Of a DNA stretch of 64,000 nt, positions 16,467-24,492 are shown piece after piece. Numbering within the stretch: the first letter of the stretch is position 1; every line of letters begins with the position of its first letter. The notes beneath the pieces were generated by a model that was not told the origin of the DNA, ran no database searches, and saw only the letters and a program-made list of their open reading frames with translations. The stretch spans positions 310,001-374,000 of the forward strand of contig JAMPKV010000002.1 of assembly GCA_039962225.1 (NCBI GenBank), given 5' to 3'. The stretch comes from Microcoleus sp. AS-A8. Lineage in GTDB: Bacteria; Cyanobacteriota; Cyanobacteriia; Cyanobacteriales; Coleofasciculaceae. The position numbers were made by a program, and so were the translations under genes.

Positions 16467-17852
16467 TTATAACAGTTCAAGCGAATGGACTACGATGCCT
16501 AATCGTCTTGAATCTGATGAATTTCCATACTCAGTAGGGCAAAAATTTGGAGAGATAAGGGTAATTCTCCAGCAATCCGACGCTATCTCATCGTCGCTTG
16601 GCTTCAAATCTTGTTTTGATAAGTTTAGATTCATATCAACTATTTTTTCTCTTAAATTAATTTCATGCCACGCAGAAGTAAAATGAGTTTTCCATGTAAA
16701 CTTAAATTCTTTATTTCTGACTAAATTATCCAACGTTATAAGGATGTTCCATTCATGGATGTAGTTTATTTCAGGGGCAGATAAACATATGCGAAGAGTT
16801 CTTTTAAGGAATTCAGTCTCCCAAAAATACACTCTAGCTAATCCATCACTCCACCTTCCTGCAAAATCTTCATATTGATAGTATTTGTGCCAGCCTGTTC
16901 CTAGGGACATTCCAGTTTTTATACAGTTTTTTAAGTCGTTCCCTGCTAAAGTTTTTCCTAGAATATAAGGATTCCAGTTATACAATCTAAACGTGTCGTG
17001 GAAATTATCAAAACACTCGTCTTCTAAATCCCTACTTCTAGACCAGCCATGAAACAAGAAGAACTCAGTCCACCACCGATATGAAGCTAAGGTAATATGA
17101 CCGTGATGGGGAGTTCCATTTTCTAAAACAATATTTTTGAAAGGAATATTGTGCATCATATCCCTTCTCCAGGTGGGATTATCTTCATTGACTTGAATGC
17201 CTAATTTGAAGGTGGCATCAAAACCAAATGATGGGATAGTGAGAAATATCTTTTTATCATAAGACTGATGTAACTGAGTTAAAATCTGCTCTAAGGTTGA
17301 AACAGGTAAATGCTCAAAAACTTCGGTAAATGTAACTAACTCTACATCATTTAAAGAAGCTTTTTGAATCCAATCTTCAGCCGTAGCAACTGTTAAAAAA
17401 CTTTTTGTCGATTGATCGGCTTTAGCAATTAACGATTCACTAAAATCAATTCCATAAGACTTTACTCCCAATTCCCTCATAGCCTTCACGAGTAGTCCTA
17501 GTCCACAGCCTATGTCTATGTGTTGCTTGGGAGAAAAAGTAGAGGAGAGGACTTTAGCCAGTTTTTGGTAGGGAGCAATATTCCAATCTAATCCATAATC
17601 CCCATCATAGAAATTTTGTTTTAATACGACGTTATAATAAAGATTTTCTAGCTCAGATAAGGACATATCCTCGCTTTTGCTATATATCTTTTGGGTTAAT
17701 GGATCTAAGATAGTGTTGGATGGAGTGGAAGTATCTAATGTAAAATTTGTTTGTGATTCAGCTTTATTAACTATTTTTAATGTTTTTTTTACTTTATTTT
17801 TAACTTTCTTGAGAAAGACATTAAACTTACTGTTGCCATTCATCATCCTCAC
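16467..17852 (-). CDS. SAM-dependent methyltransferase with C-terminal beta-rich domain
   Basis: 461 residues. A basic N-terminus (KKVKNKVKKTLKIV) precedes a linker and the methyltransferase fold starting near 105 with HIDIGCGLGLLVKAM, then YGIDFSESL and LVTFTEVFEHLP. Beyond the core the protein continues for about 200 residues, with YRWWTEFFLFHGW and a C-terminus reading SDSRRLGIVVHSLELL. That ending matches the pattern in 13823-15205. Either of the first methionines (residues 1, 3 or 4) could be the start. Strongly AT-rich. The likely substrate is a polysaccharide or its lipid-linked precursor. Confidence 0.85.
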   Translation of the reverse strand: MRMMNGNSKFNVFLKKVKNKVKKTLKIVNKAESQTNFTLDTSTPSNTILDPLTQKIYSKSEDMSLSELENLYYNVVLKQNFYDGDYGLDWNIAPYQKLAKVLSSTFSPKQHIDIGCGLGLLVKAMRELGVKSYGIDFSESLIAKADQSTKSFLTVATAEDWIQKASLNDVELVTFTEVFEHLPVSTLEQILTQLHQSYDKKIFLTIPSFGFDATFKLGIQVNEDNPTWRRDMMHNIPFKNIVLENGTPHHGHITLASYRWWTEFFLFHGWSRSRDLEDECFDNFHDTFRLYNWNPYILGKTLAGNDLKNCIKTGMSLGTGWHKYYQYEDFAGRWSDGLARVYFWETEFLKRTLRICLSAPEINYIHEWNILITLDNLVRNKEFKFTWKTHFTSAWHEINLREKIVDMNLNLSKQDLKPSDDEIASDCWRITLISPNFCPTEYGNSSDSRRLGIVVHSLELL

Positions 17853-17936
17853 TCCACACCTTACTAACTGTTTGGCACTGTCCTGAAACTTTTCCGCTAG
17901 TGAGAATCTTCTTAAAACTAGAGTTATTCTCAGTTA

Positions 17937-19145
17937 TTATTTTGTCACGCAGTAAAGAAAACTGAACCATCCTTGTCCAGCCGAGCCGTCTTGCTGCACA
18001 TCTACAACCTTTCCTCCATTGCTAGTAACTATTTTCAAAACAGTATCCTTGGGAATGCCATACATTTCCATACGGGGTACGAACAAAGAAGAACTCGTTT
18101 TGGCTTCATTAATAGCTCTAAGCTTACGATATAGGCTCAACATCTTACGGCCCATACTTTGCAATTGGCTTATCCCTTCAACTTTTACGGGAATTCTTAG
18201 AGTTTGGGAACCCTTATCTTTAAACCAAGCTATTTGTTCGTGAACCATGTCTAATTCCAGAACATAAGTATCGGATTGAGATGGCACAGTAACGGTTAGT
18301 GAAACCTCTACTTCTTCGTTGGGTTCTAGAGTTTTTGGCAAAGGTTCTCTACCATCATCACTCACGATTGTTCGTCCAGCTTCATTCAACCAGTGGTTCC
18401 CCAAGCTAATATTGTATTTCCCATTGGAATCCTCAAAGGATGGCCAAGTCACGTTGCTAATATTTTTGATTTTGACTCGAACAGTAGTCTTGGTGCCAGC
18501 CTCTACATTTACCAGCGGTTCTAAGAGAGTGATTTGTGCTCTATAAGCATAATCTTCAAGAGCATTAAGTTTCTCCACGGGAGCTAGTTCGCTGGGTGCC
18601 TGAAATACTAGTAAGCCACCAGGAGCGAGAATGCGAACGAATTCTTTGATGTAGTTCTTGCTGTACTCAGGTTTAATGTGTTGAAGAACAATTTTTGAGT
18701 AGATAAAGTTAAAGTAATCGTCTTCAAACAAGCTGAGATTATCAGCATCGTTCACGTAATACTTGCATTTATCCCCATGACGATTGTATTGTTTGGCAAA
18801 GTCAATCATTGATGGGGCAATATCTACCCCATAGCACTCATCGAAATACAAACACAGTGCCTGAGTAAGCCGTCCCACACCACAACCAAAATCAAAGGCT
18901 CTTTGCCGAGATAAGGAAATATTTAAAGAGCTAATATACTCGAAAACAGCGTTTATTTCTTCTTCCCCCGTTTGGAAAAATTCCTCTGGCTTCCAACTGT
19001 TGTTTTTCTTAGTCGGATTAGTTAAGATGGCCCAGAGAGGGTCTTGCTTACCAAATTCATCCCAATTCTTTTTCAGCTCTTGCAGGTTCATACCTTTGAC
19101 TTCTTTATAATTAGAAATTAGTTTTTGCTTGAGGGTTTTTAGCAT
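17937..19145 (-). CDS. SAM-dependent methyltransferase fused to an Ig-like domain
   Basis: 402 residues. The core has RAFDFGCGVGRLTQAL near 83-98, YGVDIAPSMID and FNFIYSKIVLQHI. After about residue 205 comes a beta-sandwich-like insert: VEAGTKTTVRVKIKNISNVT, LPKTLEPNEEVEVSLTV and DTYVLELDMVHEQIAWF, which read as an Ig-like domain of about 125 residues. A short helical C-terminus follows. The ATG at 19145 gives a 35-nt overlap with the tandem GT4 gene; an internal ATG at 19091 (MNLQELKKNWDEFG) would remove the overlap and matches the usual start of this methyltransferase type, so the start is uncertain. Confidence 0.86.
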   Translation of the reverse strand: MLKTLKQKLISNYKEVKGMNLQELKKNWDEFGKQDPLWAILTNPTKKNNSWKPEEFFQTGEEEINAVFEYISSLNISLSRQRAFDFGCGVGRLTQALCLYFDECYGVDIAPSMIDFAKQYNRHGDKCKYYVNDADNLSLFEDDYFNFIYSKIVLQHIKPEYSKNYIKEFVRILAPGGLLVFQAPSELAPVEKLNALEDYAYRAQITLLEPLVNVEAGTKTTVRVKIKNISNVTWPSFEDSNGKYNISLGNHWLNEAGRTIVSDDGREPLPKTLEPNEEVEVSLTVTVPSQSDTYVLELDMVHEQIAWFKDKGSQTLRIPVKVEGISQLQSMGRKMLSLYRKLRAINEAKTSSSLFVPRMEMYGIPKDTVLKIVTSNGGKVVDVQQDGSAGQGWFSFLYCVTK

Positions 19146-21498
19146 TAAATTCAGAAATATTTAGAGAATGAAAATCCTTTCTTTTCATTTTTTCAAAAAA
19201 GTGCATGAGAGTGTTTTGAAATATGCCTGTAGTAAAGGCTTCTCGCCTTAGCTGTTGCGGCTTTATAACTTTGTCTCGCAGTTCTTTGTCTTTAACAAGC
19301 AGTTTTGCCAGAGCTGCAACCTGAACCAAATCATCTTTACTCGTAAACATCAAACCTGCTTTGCCTAAAGTTTCTGGTACAGCACTACTTTTATAAGCAA
19401 GGACAGGAATATCAAACCACATTGCCTCTATCAAAGGGACGCAAAAACCTTCATGCTCGCTCATTGACCAAAACAGGTGAGCAGTGCGATAAAAGGCTAA
19501 TAGTTGGGCATCACTGACTTGCCCCGCCAGCATAACGTGACTGGTTAAACCCCATCTTTGAATCAGGTTAATCAGGTGGCAGTAATAGGCTTCTTTGTCG
19601 TTACCATAGCCAACTAAAATTAATCTTGTTTCCCGATCCATCGTCAGGTAATGTGCAAAAGCTTCTAATAGTTGATCTTGTCGCTTATTCGGCGCTATCC
19701 GTCCGACAAATAGTAAATTCGTTTTCCCATCTTGCAGGTGTTGCATTAAGACTGTATCCGGAGGGATATCCCATTTTTTAGGGTCTACAACAAGCGGTAA
19801 AACTCCCGGATCGTTAAAACCAGCCGCGACAAGTTCAGCGGCATTATAAGTAGAAACTCCAGCGGAAATAGGGAAGTGTTCAGCGAGTTGCTTTAGTTCA
19901 GTTCGACCTTGTTCCAGAATTTTGGCAAACTCCGGTCGATAAGGCAAAAAAAACTCAGCCGGTGTAATGTTGTGATAAATAAGACACTTAGCACCCGGAT
20001 GAGCGATCGCATAATCCGTGACTTCCGAACCTATCGAATGATGGTAGATTAACCCTGCGCGATCGCTAATGCGCCTAGACTGAAAAATTATGGCTTCTTG
20101 AGCCATATGCTCATCCACATACCTAACAAAAATGTCAGATTTATATCCATTACTACGTAGATAATCTCTGATGGCTAACGCGTGATTGGAAATGGCATCT
20201 CCATAAGCGAGATTGGGTAAAAGCTGATGAATTTCTTGAAGCTTTCCACTGGTATGTTTCGTTGGCACTTCTAGGGGTTCTTGAGATAATCCTAAAGCCA
20301 CTTCATAACGTTCTATGACCTTATCCCATACGGCATTATCTTGAGCATAGGCTTGACCGTTAGCACCATAGTTCGCTAGCTGAGCTTCTTCCAGTTGGTC
20401 AAGGTTGGCGAACAATTCTATCCACTCAGATTCTGTCTGTGCTAACCAACCTCCTTGGGAGGATTTTACAGCCATTGCAGTCGCTAAACAACTACGATGA
20501 ACGGCTACAGGTCTTCCATAGAACCAGGCTTCCATCATGACGCGAGAATAGCTTTCGTTTTGGCTCGGTTGTAATAACGCTACGCAATTAGCCAGTAAGG
20601 CTTCCTTCTCTTCCTCTTCAACTAAACCTAAATCCAGTAAACCGGGTGCCGAGCCATTAAATGATGTATTTCCAGGGCCAGCTAGAACTAACCTTAGATT
20701 AGAGTCTGAATAGTTCTGCTTAAAAGCGGTATAAGCTCTGACGATTAAATCTGTATTTTTTGTCGCATCCCGGCGACCTAAGTAAAGCACAAAGCGCTCT
20801 TGTTTGACTGAGAACTCTCTAACTTGGCTAATTGCCTGATCATAGTGCTGTCCAGCCTCTACACCGGCACCAGCTACAATACTTTTAGGAATAATCCCCG
20901 GCCCGTACAACTGTCTCGCTAGTTGAGCTTCCCCTTCACTAATAAACAATAACCCTTGAGCGGCGTGGAAAATCTCAGCAACTTGGGGCAAGTAAGCATA
21001 AACTTCATTATGCAAGCAGGGCTGCAAAAAGGCTCGCTTGGCAACGCTAGGTAATCCCTTTAAAATCGGGCCATAAAGATAGGGTAGGAATAAAAATCCT
21101 TGATAGTGGTTGTGTTGATTTTTTAAATATTTCAGTAGGTCAGGCGAGTTAATATTTTCGGAAGTAAAAATTTCTGAATTCTTTAACGTGACTGGATTAA
21201 CCCCAGGTTTGAGCCTTGAAGGTGGTAAGCTCAACATCAGGCGATTAACCTCAGCAAAGGCGTTGCGATCGCGCTGAGCAACCCGAAAACGCCGAATCTT
21301 TACACCGTGATCCTGACTCAATCCAGCTTTGAGATGATTAACCGCCCAATCCTCATGAAAGGAGCGACAACACGTTGTCAGTACTTCCACTGTATGCCCT
21401 CTGCGGGCAAGGCGTGTGGCAACTTGCCACGCCTGCTGCTCTGCACCTCCTTTTAAATCCCTGCCAAACCAGGGAGTCACGATCGCTATTGGCTTCAT
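19111..21498 (-). CDS. Tandem GT4-GT4 glycosyltransferase
   Basis: 795 residues carrying two complete GT-B glycosyltransferases. Unit 1 (about 1-405) starts MKPIAIVTPWFGRDLKGGAE and has FVLYLGRRDATKNTDL and QPSQNESYSRVMMEAWFYGR. Unit 2 (about 415-760) starts after a linker with IHQLLPNLAYGDAISNHALA, and has LLFVGRIAPNKRQDQLLEAF and SEHEGFCVPLIEAMWFDIPVLAY. Such fusions often add two sugars in turn or build a disaccharide repeat. Unit 1 is closely related to the free-standing GT4 at 15292. The start overlaps the stop of the upstream WbdD-like methyltransferase by 4 nt (ATGA), so production is coupled. Confidence 0.93.
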   Translation of the reverse strand: MKPIAIVTPWFGRDLKGGAEQQAWQVATRLARRGHTVEVLTTCCRSFHEDWAVNHLKAGLSQDHGVKIRRFRVAQRDRNAFAEVNRLMLSLPPSRLKPGVNPVTLKNSEIFTSENINSPDLLKYLKNQHNHYQGFLFLPYLYGPILKGLPSVAKRAFLQPCLHNEVYAYLPQVAEIFHAAQGLLFISEGEAQLARQLYGPGIIPKSIVAGAGVEAGQHYDQAISQVREFSVKQERFVLYLGRRDATKNTDLIVRAYTAFKQNYSDSNLRLVLAGPGNTSFNGSAPGLLDLGLVEEEEKEALLANCVALLQPSQNESYSRVMMEAWFYGRPVAVHRSCLATAMAVKSSQGGWLAQTESEWIELFANLDQLEEAQLANYGANGQAYAQDNAVWDKVIERYEVALGLSQEPLEVPTKHTSGKLQEIHQLLPNLAYGDAISNHALAIRDYLRSNGYKSDIFVRYVDEHMAQEAIIFQSRRISDRAGLIYHHSIGSEVTDYAIAHPGAKCLIYHNITPAEFFLPYRPEFAKILEQGRTELKQLAEHFPISAGVSTYNAAELVAAGFNDPGVLPLVVDPKKWDIPPDTVLMQHLQDGKTNLLFVGRIAPNKRQDQLLEAFAHYLTMDRETRLILVGYGNDKEAYYCHLINLIQRWGLTSHVMLAGQVSDAQLLAFYRTAHLFWSMSEHEGFCVPLIEAMWFDIPVLAYKSSAVPETLGKAGLMFTSKDDLVQVAALAKLLVKDKELRDKVIKPQQLRREAFTTGIFQNTLMHFFEKMKRKDFHSLNISEFNAKNPQAKTNF

Positions 21499-22736
21499 AA
21501 CTTATATCCAACCACCGCGTAATCACGGGCACAAAAGAACCAATTGTGAAGGAGCTGCCAACTAGCATCTTCTTGATTAAAAGGACTCCCCTCAACAGGA
21601 TTTAGATATAGTATCTTAACCTTTGATAATCCTTGAGATTCTAGAATAAATTGAATAGTGTCTGGGAACAAGGGATTTTTATGAGTAGGATCGGCGTAAA
21701 AATTGCAAGCCCCTACAACAATATTTTTAGGGTTGGGTGTTTCAAAAATCGCTAATCCTCCTGGTTTCAGTACCCTTACCACTTCATTGAACAATTTTAT
21801 GAGTATGGGAAACGGCAAGTGTTCGATGATATGAAAGCCTGTCACGGCACCTAAACTTAAATCGGGCAAGGTACGCAAATAAGCAATCACATCTCCTTCT
21901 ACAACCTCAAACTCTCTGGTTCGGCAGTAGTCTACCATGACTCTGTTATGGTCTAATCCAGTTGCTGTATATCCAGATTCCCGCAGTAACTCTAGCCATT
22001 CACCCCGTCCACAACCTACATCGAGAATCGGGAAGTCTGAAGTACCAATATTAGCTTCCTCAAGCAAGGGGAGATAAACTTTTAAGCGATTAAAGATATC
22101 CTCACGTTCCCCTCGAAACTGGTTCTCGAAGGCCGTGTAAAATGCATCGAGCAAGTGTTGTTCTTCATTTTCCACAGCTTGTAGCTGCCCTTGATTCACT
22201 GATTCTGGAGAACGCTGTTGCGCTTCTTCCAAAAACAGAGAGAGCGATCGCTTTTGCTGGGTAAGTTCAGTTTTGAGATAACTATCATTTTTGGTGTAAC
22301 GCTCATCTATAGCTTTCAGTCGTTCGTTTAATTCCTTCACCTGTGATTGCAGATCGATTAATTGAGCGAATACGTGCTCGAACAGCTTTCGATTCAAGTT
22401 CGTAGACTCTCGCTGTGCTTGAATTAGAGAAAAATTAACAATTCGTTGCTTCTTAAAAAGAAATCCATACAGCTTGAGGACAAACTTTTGTAATCCCTGA
22501 CTCAAACTCAAGGGAAAACGATTAAATTTATCAGGCAGTTCAGTAGGTACCTCAGAAAATAACTCAGCCTGACTTAGCAAAGTTTCTATAGGGCTATTTT
22601 TTTCAAAAGCGATTTCGTTAAAATTGTTAAGTTCTGCATTCCCAGGTAAAGACAAATCATGACGCCTTGCTACCTCATCACGCACCTTCTGCATTAATTC
22701 ATCTACATTAATTTCTAAGTTATTGGACTCAATCAT
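21495..22736 (-). CDS. Methyltransferase with N-terminal coiled coil, WbdD-like chain terminator candidate
   Basis: 413 residues. The N-terminus NVDELMQKVRDEVARR is typical of a methyltransferase group found beside Wzt genes. A long helical, charged stretch (about 115-175, with ELNERLKAIDERY) looks like a coiled coil. The catalytic core starts near 230 with ILDVGCGRGEWLELLRESGY, then ATGLDHNRVMVDYC, HIIEHLPF and FETPNPKNIVVGA. In E. coli O8/O9a, WbdD caps the O-polysaccharide end and its coiled coil sets chain length before Wzt-dependent export. Here the gene lies 30 nt downstream of a wzt-like gene. No kinase domain is visible, so if it terminates chains it does so by methylation alone. That role is inference. 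Confidence 0.85.
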   Translation of the reverse strand: MIESNNLEINVDELMQKVRDEVARRHDLSLPGNAELNNFNEIAFEKNSPIETLLSQAELFSEVPTELPDKFNRFPLSLSQGLQKFVLKLYGFLFKKQRIVNFSLIQAQRESTNLNRKLFEHVFAQLIDLQSQVKELNERLKAIDERYTKNDSYLKTELTQQKRSLSLFLEEAQQRSPESVNQGQLQAVENEEQHLLDAFYTAFENQFRGEREDIFNRLKVYLPLLEEANIGTSDFPILDVGCGRGEWLELLRESGYTATGLDHNRVMVDYCRTREFEVVEGDVIAYLRTLPDLSLGAVTGFHIIEHLPFPILIKLFNEVVRVLKPGGLAIFETPNPKNIVVGACNFYADPTHKNPLFPDTIQFILESQGLSKVKILYLNPVEGSPFNQEDASWQLLHNWFFCARDYAVVGYKL

Positions 22737-22766
22737 TTTTAAAAATTTAAATTATATTAATTACAA

Positions 22767-24047
22767 TTAAATACATTCAATGATTTTGGTATTAAATTGT
22801 TGAATCTTCATCTGAGCTTCTAAATCGACAACTCCCTCACATATATTACTAGTTTCCACCTCAAAAACTATTAACTCATCCATCCAATCGTAGCTGATTC
22901 CTTCTTCTGAATGTATTCCTACCGTTACTGTATAAACTCCTTTGTTTAAGTAACAAGGCATTTGAAAACTTGCTGTCATTTGTTGATCCGGTAAAATTTT
23001 AGGCACTCCAATATTCATTAAGTAAGTATTGGTTCCATAAATGACTAATCCTACCAGGTTTCTAATCGAAAATCCTATAACTAAATCGGATAACTCAGCT
23101 TGGGAGCTTATCTCAACAACTACTCTAAAGATTGACCCAGTTTCTACTTTTCCTTTTATCTCATTTTTTTCTAAATCTTCTAACCTAGCGGAATTGATAA
23201 ACGCTAGATTGTTGCCATGCCTATGGATTTTTTTGGGAACGATATCATGACCAGACTCAAGTTTTGTGACAACGGAATTAATGCGGTCGCATTCATTGCC
23301 TTTTGGAGTTTTCTCTGAACTTAAAAGGGCAATATAATGATTAACAACATCTTTGGGATACCCAACTTCTAGAATCCTCCCCTGATTCAGAAGAACTACT
23401 CGCTGGCATAAAGCTTTCACACTGGAGCTATCATGGGACACAAAGAGAATCGTTACTCCTTGTTCTTTTAGCTGGCGAATTCGCTTCATGCAACGCGCCT
23501 GAAATTTGGCATCCCCAACGGCTAATGCCTCGTCCACAATTAAAATTTTGGGCTCTGTGTTAGCAACGACGGCAAATGCCAATCGTACTACCATACCACT
23601 GGAGTAAGTTTTAACAGGCTGATCAATAAAATCACCGATATCAGCAAAAGCCGCGATGCGATCGAACTTGGTTTTTATTTCTTCCCGACTTAACCCTAAA
23701 ATTTGACCATTAAAAAATACATTCTGCCTTCCTGTAAACTCCGGGTTAAACCCACTACCGAGTTCTAGTAAGGCTGAAACTCGACCCTTAACCCATACTT
23801 CGCCTGTTGTTGGTGCCACCGTTCCAGCAATAATCTGCAACAGGGTACTTTTGCCGGAACCATTTTGTCCAATAATTCCCAGCGTCTCTCCTTGGGCAAC
23901 CTCCAGATTGATATCCTGCAAAGCCCAGAACTTCTGAGCATGACTTTTCCCGGGCAGCAAGATTTCCTTTAATCGGTCGATTGGACGGTTATAGCGCTTG
24001 TAGCATTTCGAGATATTTTTCAGAGAAATGGCAATCTCACTCATCAC
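22767..24047 (-). CDS. wzt: Polysaccharide ABC exporter ATPase, Wzt type, with C-terminal glycan-binding-like domain
   Basis: 426 residues. Residues 1-245 are the ATPase: Walker A GQNGSGKST near 59-67, ELGSGFNPEFTGRQN, the signature YSSGM, Walker B ILIVDEAL and switch VSHD. After a linker, residues 280-415 form the Wzt C-terminal beta-sandwich (VVEISSQAELSDLVIGFSIR, LVIYGTNT, NKGVYTVTVGIHSEEG), which in E. coli homologues recognises the modified end of the glycan. No Wzm-like permease lies beside it: the 445 nt upstream hold no membrane gene and downstream is the WbdD-like methyltransferase. The only Wzm in the window is at 40430 with its own Wzt. The start MMSE could be either methionine. 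Confidence 0.93.
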   Translation of the reverse strand: MMSEIAISLKNISKCYKRYNRPIDRLKEILLPGKSHAQKFWALQDINLEVAQGETLGIIGQNGSGKSTLLQIIAGTVAPTTGEVWVKGRVSALLELGSGFNPEFTGRQNVFFNGQILGLSREEIKTKFDRIAAFADIGDFIDQPVKTYSSGMVVRLAFAVVANTEPKILIVDEALAVGDAKFQARCMKRIRQLKEQGVTILFVSHDSSSVKALCQRVVLLNQGRILEVGYPKDVVNHYIALLSSEKTPKGNECDRINSVVTKLESGHDIVPKKIHRHGNNLAFINSARLEDLEKNEIKGKVETGSIFRVVVEISSQAELSDLVIGFSIRNLVGLVIYGTNTYLMNIGVPKILPDQQMTASFQMPCYLNKGVYTVTVGIHSEEGISYDWMDELIVFEVETSNICEGVVDLEAQMKIQQFNTKIIECI

Positions 24048-24492
24048 ACCATTGCTGTTTGAGCAACCTCTAGATTACATCGACTTACGCTAGTTGCAAG
24101 TACCGATACAGTCATACACCACCCTAAAACACTACCAAAGAAACTCCCCATATCACACCCTAGAGCAAGTTGGCAGAAATAATTCACCAGCTTACAAGCG
24201 GTTGAACGTCTTAGACTAAAAGACTTTTGGCTTGGATGGAAGCGGCACGAGTACAACTGGGCACCAGTAATTCACGACTTCCAGGAGAAGAGGCGGTGAG
24301 GAAATGAGGGGGAGATTTTAACGGGTCAGGTATTTGTGCCGCGCTGCACTAGTTTCTCAAGTGATTGACCTCTCCTATTTGTACTAAGTTCCCCTACACT
24401 GGTCTACTGATAGATCTGAGGGTTTATCAGTCTTTCACTTTCATGGGATCGCATCCACTCTGACCTAAGTTTTTACCTGACAACCCATGCCT
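24048..24492. other. Non-coding gap where a Wzm gene might be expected
   Basis: 445 nt with no membrane-protein reading frame. It contains an inverted repeat, ACTGATA at 24406-24412 and TATCAGT at 24425-24431, about 60 nt beyond the stop of the O-antigen ligase-like gene. A 70-codon frame at 24044-24256 has no features and is not called. Confidence 0.55.
24406..24431 (-). terminator. Possible transcription-end hairpin after the O-antigen ligase-like gene
   Basis: Stem of 7 bp (ACTGATA/TATCAGT) with a 12-nt loop, 62 nt downstream of the stop at 24493 on the minus strand. No T-run follows, so intrinsic termination is doubtful. Confidence 0.3.

Noticed and set aside
24044-24256. Possible small gene or Wzm remnant upstream of wzt
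   Set aside because: The translation has no membrane segments or permease motifs, so it does not represent a lost wzm.
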